From: Candidatus Paraburkholderia calva | Lineage (GTDB): Bacteria; Pseudomonadota; Gammaproteobacteria; Burkholderiales; Burkholderiaceae | Reading direction: 5' to 3' | Assembly (NCBI GenBank): GCA_001184395.1 | Contig: LFLF01000015.1 | Span: 1 to 43,520 of the forward strand | DNA: 43,520 nt | Part shown: positions 37,214-43,520 of the stretch, piece by piece | Layout of the letters: the number at the start of each line of letters is the position of its first letter | Position numbering within the stretch: position 1 is the stretch's first letter | Made by a program: the position numbers and the translations under genes | Notes under the pieces: generated by a model | What the model was told of the DNA's origin: nothing | Databases searched by the model: none | Seen by the model: only the letters and a program-made list of their open reading frames with translations

Positions 37214-38410
37214 TTACTTCGCGAGCACCTTGCCGATCGCATCGGCGACGATTTGCACGTTGCTGTCGTTGAGACCGGCAACGCACATGCGGCCGGAACG
37301 CAGGATATACACGCCGTATTCTTCTTTCAGAGGCTCGGCCTGATCCGCAACCAGCCCCGTGTACGTGAACATGCCGCGCTGCTTAATATACCGCGTGAGC
37401 ATTTCGCCGCGTACGTGGTCTTTCAGGCTGTCGTGGATCGCCTGACGCATGCGCGCGATGCGCTGGCACATCGACGCCAGTTCCTGTTCCCACGACTGCT
37501 TCAGTTCCGGCGTGTTCAGTACCTTGGTGACGATCTTTGCGCCGTGCGTCGGCGGATTGCTGTAATTCGCGCGCACCGCGCTCGTCAACTGGCCGAGCAC
37601 GCGGTCGGCTTCGGCCGAGTCGTCGCAGATCACGTGCAGGCTGCCGCAACGCTCGCCATACAGCGAGAAATTCTTCGAGAACGAATTGGCGACGAACGCC
37701 GGGACGCCGCGCCGGGCAAGTTCGCGCACGGCGAACGCGTCATCGTCGAGGCCCGAGCCGAAGCCCTGATACGCCATATCGACGAACGGCAGCAGATCGC
37801 GCTTTTGCAGCACGTCGATCAGCTTGACCCATTGCGCTTCGTCCAGATCGACGCCGGTCGGGTTGTGGCAGCACGCGTGCAGCAGCACGACGCTCTTCGC
37901 CGGCAACGTGTCGATGCCCTCGAGCAGCGCGTCGAACAGCAGGCCGCCGGTGGCTTCGTCGTAGTACGGATACGTGTTCACCTCGAAGCCCGCGCGCTCG
38001 AAAATGAAACGATGGTTTTCCCACGTCGGATCGCTCACCCACACTTTCGCCTGTGGGAAATAGCGCTTGATGAAGTCGGCGCCGACCTTGAGCGCGCCCG
38101 AGCCGCCCAGCGTCTGCACGCTGGCGATGCGGCCATCGGCGCGCGCCGCGCTGTCGTTGCCGAAGACGAGGCCTTGCACGGCGTCGCGATAATGCGCGAA
38201 ACCGGCCATCGGCAGATAGGGCTTCGGGCCCAGGTCTTTCAGGATGGACAGTTCGGCTTCGCGTACCGCCTGCACCACGGGCAGACGGCCTTCGTCGTCG
38301 AAGTAAATGCCGATGCTCAGATTGACCTTTTTGGTGCGCGGGTCCTTCTGGAAGTTTTCGTTCAGCGACAGGATCGGGTCGCCGGGATAGGTATCGATAT
38401 GTTCGAACAT
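37214..38410 (-). CDS. tyrB: Aromatic-amino-acid / aspartate-type aminotransferase
   Basis: Intact 398-residue fold-type I PLP enzyme of the AspC/TyrB subfamily (usual length 396-400): MFEHIDTYPGDPILSLNENF, VNLSIGIYFDDEGRLPVVQA, SVQTLGGSGALKVGADFIKR, HACCHNPTGVDLDEAQWVKL. The PLP lysine is in VANSFSKNFSLYGERCGSLH, and RSGRMCVAGLN carries the substrate-carboxylate Arg near the C-terminus. It transfers amino groups between aromatic amino acids (or aspartate) and 2-oxoglutarate, in the last step of Phe/Tyr synthesis or in their catabolism. The frame is open upstream to 38782, but that is antisense-free carry-over from the permease region; ATG 38410 matches homologues. Follows the dead permease by 50 bases. 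Confidence 0.9.
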   Translation of the reverse strand: MFEHIDTYPGDPILSLNENFQKDPRTKKVNLSIGIYFDDEGRLPVVQAVREAELSILKDLGPKPYLPMAGFAHYRDAVQGLVFGNDSAARADGRIASVQTLGGSGALKVGADFIKRYFPQAKVWVSDPTWENHRFIFERAGFEVNTYPYYDEATGGLLFDALLEGIDTLPAKSVVLLHACCHNPTGVDLDEAQWVKLIDVLQKRDLLPFVDMAYQGFGSGLDDDAFAVRELARRGVPAFVANSFSKNFSLYGERCGSLHVICDDSAEADRVLGQLTSAVRANYSNPPTHGAKIVTKVLNTPELKQSWEQELASMCQRIARMRQAIHDSLKDHVRGEMLTRYIKQRGMFTYTGLVADQAEPLKEEYGVYILRSGRMCVAGLNDSNVQIVADAIGKVLAK

Positions 38411-38460
38411 GGTGTGAAAGTCAGGATCGTCGTGAAGGCGCGCGAGGGCGTCAAACCGCG

Positions 38461-39854
38461 TCAGCGTGCGCGCCGAGTTTTGAGATAGTAGCCGATTCCC
38501 AGCGCTGCGAGCCAGACCGGGATGAGCAGTGCCGACAGCCGCAGCCCCGGCGTTTCGTAGGTGATCCACACGATGAGCGCGACAAAGGCGAGGCACAAGT
38601 AGTTCGTCAGCGGGTAACCGAAGCTCCGGAAAGCGGTTTTCCCGCCGCGCGCCCGCTTCTCGCGCCGGAACTTGAGATGGATGATGCTGATCATCGCCCA
38701 GTTGATGATGAGCGATGATACCGCGAGCGTCATCAGCAGTTCGAAGGCGCGGCCGGGGATGAAGTAGTTGATCAGCACGCACACCGCCGTGGCCAGCGCC
38801 GAGACGTCGAGCGCGATGAGCGGAATACGGCGCGCGTTCACCCGCGCGAAGGCGCGCGGCGCGTTGCCCTGCTGCGCAAGGCCATACAGCATGCGGCTGT
38901 TCGCATACACGCCGCTGTTATAGACCGAGAGCGCCGCTGTCAGCACGATTACGTTGAGCACGTTGGCAACCAGCGTGCTGTTCATCTCGCGGAAAATCAG
39001 CACGAACGGACTGCCGCCCGTTGCGACCTTGTCGCAGGGAAAAAGCGACAGCAGCACGCCGAGTGCGCCGATATAGAAAATGAGAATGGGTAGATGACCT
39101 GATTGGTCGCGCGGGGAATGCTGCGCGACGGGTCTTCAGCCTCTGCCCCTGTGATGCCCACGAGCTCGAGCCCGCCGAACGAAAACATGATGACGGCCAT
39201 CGACATCACCAGTCCGTTCACGCCGTAAGGGAAAAAGCCCCATGCTGCCAAAGGTTGGTCACGCTCGCCTGCGGCCCCGCGTGGCCGGAGAGCAGGAGCC
39301 AGCCGCCGAACGCGATCATGCCAAGAATGGCCACGACCTTGACGATGGCGAACCAGAATTCCAGTTTGCCGTAGGACTTCAGGCTCGTCAGGTTGATCGC
39401 GTTGACGAGCGCGAAGCACGCGAGCGCTGACACCCAGGTCGGCAGTCACGGCCACCAGTACTGCATGTAGATGCCGACCGCCGAGAGCTCCGCCATGCTG
39501 ACGAGGATGTACACGGCCCAAGTAATTCCAGCCCGAGACGAAGCCCGCCGCACGGCCCCAGTATCTGGCTGCGAAGTGACTGAAGGAGCCGGCGACCGGC
39601 TCGTCGACGATCATCTCGCCTAGTTGCCGCATGATAAAGAACGCCATCAGCTCGGCGATGCCGTAGCTGAGCAGCACGGACGGTCCGATGAGTTTGATGG
39701 TCTGCGCGACGCCGAGAAACAGCCCCGTGCCGATTACCCCGCCGAGCGCGATCAACTGGATGCACCGGCTTTTCAATCCGCGGTGGAGTGTGTTGTTCCT
39801 GTCGTAGAAATCGTGCGTGCTGCGTGACGCGTCGTTGGTGTTGCCTGAAGCCAT
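38461..39854 (-). pseudogene. Amino-acid permease (AAT/AroP-GabP type), pseudogene
   Basis: Twelve-helix amino-acid/proton symporter, about 460 aa. NTLHRGLKSRCIQLIALGGV, IGTGLFLGVAQTIKLIGPSV and FIMRQLGEMIVDEPVAGSFS are the family's N-terminal signatures. After shifts near 39530 and 39440 comes LTSLKSYGKLEFWFAIVKVV; after others GLVMSMAVIMFSFGGLELVG and ALSVYNSGVYANSRMLYGLA, ending KTRRAR. At least four frameshifts. Next to tyrB, so an aromatic amino-acid carrier is a reasonable guess. Start ATG 39854 chosen from homologue length. Confidence 0.88.
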
Positions 39855-39930
39855 GCCTTTACCTGCCGAGACTGCGAGAAAACCCTGATCCATAAACCCG
39901 ACGATTTTCGCCAAACGTTTGCAAGCGGAC

Positions 39931-40038
39931 CGCGAAGCGTTGCCTATTGTCAGCGCGCGCGACGGGCTTCAAAATCTGCGCATCACGGAAGCCATCGTCG
40001 AGGCCGCGAGAAGCAGCGGTATCGTCGAGACGGCCTGA
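39931..40038 (+). pseudogene. Gfo/Idh/MocA oxidoreductase, C-terminal fragment
   Basis: Reads EALPIVSARDGLQNLRITEA and IVEAARSSGIVETA before TGA 40036-40038, the standard tail of Gfo/Idh/MocA proteins (P-V-S-x-x-D-G-L-x-x-L-x-V-x-E-A). No upstream part is present on this strand. The complementary N-terminal part, on the minus strand at 41178-42130, ends at the matching residue. Joining at CGCG gives HFGRVV-REALPIVSARDG in frame. It is 25 bases upstream of aroQ. Confidence 0.7.
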
Positions 40039-40063
40039 ACGCTTTCCCACACAAGGACACACC

Positions 40064-40501
40064 ATGGCAAAGATCCTGACGCTGCACGGCGTCAACCTCA
40101 ATATGTTCGGCAAGCGCGACCCCAAGCAATACGGCACGGCCACGCTCGCGCAGATCGACGAGCAGATGACCGCGCTCGGGTGCGAACTGAGCGTGGAGGT
40201 GGAGTGCTACCAGACCAATCTCGAAGGCGAGATGTGCAGCCGCATCCACAAGGCGTTCGAGGAAAAGGTCGATGCGGTCGTCATCAACGCGGGCGCGTGG
40301 ACGCATTACAGCTACGCCATTCGTGATGCGCTGGCCATTCTGACGGTGCCGGTGATCGAGGTGCACATGTCGCATGTGCACGCCCGGGAGGAGTTTCGCC
40401 ACAAGTCGGTGTTCGCTGAAATTGCGAAAGGACAGATTTCCGGCTTCAGCGTGGACAGCTATTTGTTGGGATTGCGCGCCGCCGTGGCGGCGATCAAATA
40501 A
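40064..40501 (+). CDS. aroQ: 3-dehydroquinate dehydratase, type II
   Basis: Intact, 145 residues; dodecameric enzyme of the shikimate pathway (or quinate catabolism) converting 3-dehydroquinate to 3-dehydroshikimate. ILTLHGVNLNMFGKRDPKQY carries the catalytic Arg and Tyr loop; ECYQTNLEGEMCSRIHKAFE, VINAGAWTHYSYAIRDALAI and EVHMSHVHAREEFRHKSVFA (active-site His and Arg) follow. AAGGA lies nine bases before ATG 40064. The frame is open upstream to 39947, but that is the Gfo/Idh tail region in another frame. It lies inside an inverted segment, so its former promoter has been cut off or exchanged. Linkage to an oxidoreductase suggests a quinate-type accessory copy rather than the only aroQ. Confidence 0.92.
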   Translation: MAKILTLHGVNLNMFGKRDPKQYGTATLAQIDEQMTALGCELSVEVECYQTNLEGEMCSRIHKAFEEKVDAVVINAGAWTHYSYAIRDALAILTVPVIEVHMSHVHAREEFRHKSVFAEIAKGQISGFSVDSYLLGLRAAVAAIK

Positions 40502-40517
40502 GGTTTCGGGATCACGT

Positions 40518-40542
40518 GCGAGCGACGGAAGGCGTCGCTCGC
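40518..40542. terminator. Hairpin after aroQ
   Basis: GCGAGCGACG-GAAGG-CGTCGCTCGC, a perfect 10-bp stem with five-base loop 16 bases after the aroQ stop. There is no T-run behind it, so it may act with Rho or only stabilise the mRNA end. Confidence 0.6.
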
Positions 40543-40758
40543 GCGGCTTACGCCGTCCGGCTGTACTCATCGACCTTGGCGAGACCCGGCTCGGCGTTAC
40601 GGACCGGCGCCGGCTGAAGGTCGCGCGCCGTCGCGCTCCGGATGAAGAACACCGCACAAGCCGCGCAGATAGCCCAAACTCTTCGAAGCTAGAACGGGTC
40701 AGACGTGTGAAGCGGGCATGCCGAACAATCGGGCAATCAGGTCTTGCGCGATGGCGTT

Positions 40759-40913
40759 TTACTGGTGAATCGACGCGCTGTCTTGTGCGCGGTTGCCGCT
40801 GTCGGGGTCGGCGCGCAGCGTACCGGCCAGCTGCATGATGTTGTCCGACACGGCTTGCAGCAAGCGCATCAGGTCGGCCTGGCGTTTCCTTCCATCGTCT
40901 GGAACATGTACAT
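40759..40913 (-). pseudogene. Small hypothetical protein, frameshifted
   Basis: After GGGGAG, ATG 40913 reads MYMFQTMEG. One base is missing, and the frame resumes as KRQADLMRLLQAVSDNIMQL and AGTLRADPDSGNRAQDSAS, with a stop at 40761-40759. A strongly helical about 50-residue protein is implied; I do not recognise it. Between it and the aroQ hairpin another minus-strand tail, AEPGLAKVDEYSRTA followed by TAA at 40550-40548, remains unassigned. Both lie inside the segment I believe to be inverted. Confidence 0.45.
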
Positions 40914-41177
40914 GTCGAACTCCCCGTGTGTTGTGTATGGGATGAATTCTGCGGTCGCGACGTCGAATTCATCTGCCGATAAACACCTATTTCCGGCCTC
41001 ATATCGTTTGCTCACACGTTTGTGACGCGTCATGTAACCGTATCGGCCACGTCTGGCGGGGCTTCGCGGCATCCGGCGAACGGTGAGGCGGTAAAATCCC
41101 GTGTTTTCCCCAAGCGATGAAAAGCGGCGATCGAGCGCCGTCGAGTCAACGTTCGGACGAAAAAGCAACGTTTTTCC

Positions 41178-42130
41178 GCGCACAACCCGGCCGAAATGCT
41201 CCATCTGATGCGCGAGCGGGTCGTCACGCTCCACTTCCGCGATGCTTTCGTCAAATGGCTTCCACCTCGAGCGGTCGATGGCGGCGGCATACGTCTTGAG
41301 CCGCATAGTCGGCATCGACAGCGAACCGAAAGTGTCGGCGATCACGTAACAGTCTTCGTCGGGGTAACTCGGATACGCCTTTTCTCCTGCGACGTTTGTT
41401 CCCAGTTTCGCGCGCACGCCACCGTGTCCGACAGCATGAAGGTGCCGAGCGCGCCGCTCGCGAAACGCAGGTTGATCGCAACGGTGTCTTCGAATGCAAA
41501 ACCGCGCGTGGCGTGTGACGCGAACGCCTGCACCGCGAAGATATCGCCGCACAGCATGCGCAGATTGTGCACTTCGTGAATCATGTTGAGCAGGATCGGG
41601 CCGCCGTCCGGCTCGCGATGCCAGGGCGCGTCGGCGTAATAGTGGTCGGGCTTGAAGAAGACCGCGCTGTCCATCACCACGACGAGCTTGCCGAGCCGGC
41701 TCTCATCAATTACCTGTTTGGCGCGCGCCATGATCGGACTGTGCGCGCGATGATGGCCGATCAACATCGGCACGCCCGATGCTTCGACCGCGTCTGCAAG
41801 CGCGCGGGCTTCGGTCACTGTCGGCGCGATGGGTTTTTCCAGCAGCATCGGGATACGCGCATCGAGACAGAACCGCGCTTGCTCGATATGCAACTGATTC
41901 GGCGTCGCTAGCACGATGCCGTCAGGCCGATCCTTCGCGATCAGCTCGTCGAGCGTCCGGTAGAGCGGCACGACCGCTCGAGCCGCAATCTCGCTCGCCG
42001 CTGGCGCGGGATCGACGATCGCCGCGAGTGTGCACGTCGCGCTGTGCTGCGCGACATTCAGGTGGGCTTGTCCAATGTAGTCCGCATCTGCCACCGCGAT
42101 ACGAGTCTTGCCGGATTGCGTCTCCATCAT
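41178..42130 (-). pseudogene. Gfo/Idh/MocA family oxidoreductase, N-terminal body
   Basis: NAD(P)-dependent sugar/inositol-type dehydrogenase. RIAVADADYIGQAHLNVAQH is the Rossmann start, but the family's GxGxxG reads DADYIG, so two glycines are lost. Further: DGIVLATPNQLHIEQARFCL, MLLEKPIAPTVTEARALADA (catalytic Lys of EKP), GHHRAHSPIMARAKQVIDES, GGPILLNMIHEVHNLRMLCG (HxxHxxR-type active site). One base missing near 41395 shifts the frame to AYPSYPDEDCYVIADTFGSL and DDPLAHQMEHFGRVVR. The last about 35 residues are at 39931-40038 on the other strand. AGGAG precedes ATG 42130. Confidence 0.88.
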
Positions 42131-42316
42131 TCTGATCGTCTCCTCGCCGGATGATGCTTTCCGCGCATGCGGCGCGAGTCGCAAAGTCATGTCTGGACGA
42201 GACAGTACTATGCGTCCCGCGAAACAAAATCCGGCGGTAAAGCAAATCAGAATGCCCGATTAGCGCACAATCGCGACGATTCGCGGGATGCGAAGGCGGT
42301 GGGACGGGGCGCGGCC

Positions 42317-42957
42317 TCAAGCCAGCCCGGTTCGAGCCGCATACTTGAGGAGATCGACGTGATTTTCGACATGCAGTTTGCGCATGGCCGGGCGCTTCTG
42401 CGTGGCGACCATAGGCACCGACCGGTTCAGCGTGCGAGCGATCTCAGTCACCGACAAGCCTTGCGTAAACAGCCTGGCCACCTCGAGTTCGCGTGGCGAA
42501 AGCGGGGCTGTTCCCGCGCGAGATCCTTCGTGGTCGAACCTTCCCTGGCAAGACGCATCTGGATCTTCGGCGATACAATCATCTCTTTGCCGATCAGCGC
42601 ACGCATGCTGATTTGCGCCAACTCGCTGGCGGGCTCTTCCTTGCTGACGATAGCGGCGACGCCCAGTTTGCCCAGTTCGTGGAACATCCCGCCACTGGTC
42701 ATCATGGTAACCACCACTAGGGGAATGTCGGGATGCGAGCGACGCAGTTTGCTCACCAATCTCAAGCCGTTGAGTTCCACGTCCTCTTCGCCTTGCATCA
42801 CCAGATCGGTAATGACGAGATCGACTGATTCCTTTTCCAACACGCGAATCAATTCCTCGCCGGAATTCACCGCCGCGACAACCTCATACCCGGGAAGCTT
42901 GGAGAACTGGTCCGAGATGCTCAGAACGACGCGAATCGTGCGTGTCCGTCCATTCAT
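42317..42957 (-). pseudogene. NarL/FixJ-type response regulator, one frameshift
   Basis: N-terminal receiver: IRVVLSISDQFSKLPGYEVV, LVITDLVMQGEEDVELNGLR (phospho-acceptor Asp), LVVVTMMTSGGM, VSKEEPASELAQI (conserved Lys). C-terminal LuxR helix-turn-helix in the next frame: LSPRELEVARLFTQGLSVTE, IARTLNRSVPMVATQKRPAM, RKLHVENHVDLLKYA. One base is missing near 42515 (linker before LSPRE). A receiver domain without DNA-binding part could still be translated. It resembles RcsB/BvgA-size regulators (about 213 aa); target genes unknown. Confidence 0.87.
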
Positions 42958-43301
42958 GAGCACACCGTAATGCACATTTCCGTGCTTTGCATCTGAAACT
43001 GCAACAGACGAACTGGCCGGGTTTTCAACGTGCCCCCGTTTAAATGCCGATCTCGAAATAAGTGTAGGTCACGTCTGATGGTATGGAAAGAAGCGACACA
43101 TACACGGCTTCGTGCGCGCCATTTTCGCGCTCGGTTGCGATTCAAGCCGCACCTTTGTGATATTTTATTTTGAAATGTTGAAGAGAATCGAACAATAAAA
43201 AAATCGAACAATAAAAATATTGTGTAACTTTGCTCACATGGGCCGAATCCGCAAGTTTGGTTTTCCGGTACGGCGGCGCCCCTTGCGTGGAGCAAGCCTA
43301 G
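42958..43301. other. Intergenic region before the IS5 end
   Basis: No gene is seen. AT-rich between 43150 and 43230, with a 16-bp tandem duplication (43186-43217). This would hold the promoter of the response regulator. The tetranucleotide CTAG at 43298-43301 directly precedes the presumed IS5 end. Confidence 0.5.
43186..43217. repeat. 16-bp perfect tandem duplication
   Basis: aatcgaacaataaaaa at 43186-43201 and again at 43202-43217, in AT-rich upstream DNA of the response-regulator gene. Confidence 0.9.
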
Positions 43302-43474
43302 GGCAATGCTGATTAAGTCCACCACTAGTGCTTGTCAGGTGTTATAGAGCGCACGTGCAAGGAGAAAGGCAAACGACGATGAAGCAGCAGACCCTGGCGA
43401 TGGCCGCGGATCAAGGTGCGGGGTTCGAGACTTGCCGCAAACGCACGCGACGCGACGAGTTGCTTGACACGATG
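43302..43474 (+). mobile_element. IS5-family element, left end and transposase start
   Basis: GGCAATGCTGATTAAGTCC begins directly after CTAG, which fits the YTAR target of IS5 elements. The transposase start at 43380 (AAGGAGAAAGG upstream) reads MKQQTLAMAADQGAGFETCR, KRTRRDELLDTMNTI, the standard N-terminus of IS5-group transposases. After MNTI the usual VPW-type continuation is replaced by unrelated EIRLEQRRGRRR, so the copy is frameshifted, deleted or interrupted from about 43474 onward. The rest lies outside the window. Confidence 0.75.
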
Positions 43475-43520
43475 AACACGATCGAGATTCGCCTCGAGCA
43501 GCGCCGTGGACGTCGGCGCG

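Noticed and set aside
38411-38782. Upstream extension of the aminotransferase frame
   Set aside because: It covers the permease 3' end in another frame; homologues start at MFEHIDTYPGDP.
40548-40620. Minus-strand tail AEPGLAKVDEYSRTA ending in TAA as a separate gene
   Set aside because: Only about 20 residues look coding; I could not assign a family, so it is mentioned only in a neighbouring entry.
1-43520. CRISPR array, tRNA or rRNA genes, prophage, toxin-antitoxin or defence islands
   Set aside because: No regularly spaced repeats, no tRNA-like cloverleaf or rRNA sequence, and no corresponding protein families were recognised on either strand.

Overview
The window looks like the chromosome of a Burkholderiaceae bacterium of the Burkholderia/Paraburkholderia/Caballeronia type. 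The reasons are GC-rich coding with G/C-ending codons, familiar protein families (glcB, pao aldehyde oxidase, GntR/LysR-controlled catabolic operons, PQQ dehydrogenases) and IS66 and IS5 remnants. Its outstanding property is massive gene decay. Of about 38 protein loci only about eight read as intact: the tautomerase, the Fe-alcohol dehydrogenase, a GntR regulator, a phytanoyl-CoA-dioxygenase-like protein, a 45-residue ORF, a small secreted protein, an aromatic aminotransferase and aroQ. The rest carry frameshifts, in-frame stops, internal deletions, fusions or inversions. This is the state expected of a recently host-restricted symbiont; the leaf-nodule 'Candidatus Burkholderia' group comes to mind (inference, not proven here).

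Layout. 1-3364: an IS66 fragment joined to a paoABC molybdenum aldehyde oxidase operon whose middle (about 354-3227) is inverted. 3618-5744: dead malate synthase G with a strong terminator. 5809-7677 (minus): tautomerase, broken class II aldolase, broken urea transporter. 8166-10218: intact Fe-ADH divergent from a dead LysR gene. 10191-15646 (minus): a decayed operon MFS - 2-hydroxyacid oxidase - PhyH dioxygenase - Zn-ADH - alpha/beta hydrolase - GntR; only the dioxygenase and GntR are intact. 15894-18702: dead chemoreceptor and dead GGDEF protein. 18713-21187: dead M23 peptidase and gutted FtsI paralogue. 21205-23066: dead LysR/NmrA divergent pair. 23561-26069: dead hybrid histidine kinase. 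26189-31589: dead CoA-transferase, MerR/TipAS regulator, alanine racemase, small membrane protein, MntP (with its Mn riboswitch still recognisable) and an NTF2-like protein. 32047-36000: two dead PQQ beta-propeller proteins flanking an intact 45-aa ORF. 36853-40501: secreted protein, aromatic aminotransferase, dead amino-acid permease, aroQ. 39931-42130: a Gfo/Idh oxidoreductase split by a second inversion that carries aroQ. 42317-42957: dead NarL-type response regulator. The window ends in the start of an IS5-family element.

Two mutational signatures recur. Perfect short tandem duplications (8, 9, 10, 13, 16, 18 and 20 bp) account exactly for several frameshifts: removing one copy restores the family reading frame. 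Two small inversions, 2.9 and 1.25 kb, have palindromic tetranucleotides (GATC, CGCG) at both ends, and computationally undoing either one restores an in-frame gene. I found no CRISPR array, tRNA, rRNA, phage, toxin-antitoxin or defence system. The retained genes suggest selection for aromatic amino-acid metabolism (aroQ, aminotransferase), while motility sensing, c-di-GMP signalling, periplasmic sugar oxidation and catabolic transport are being lost.
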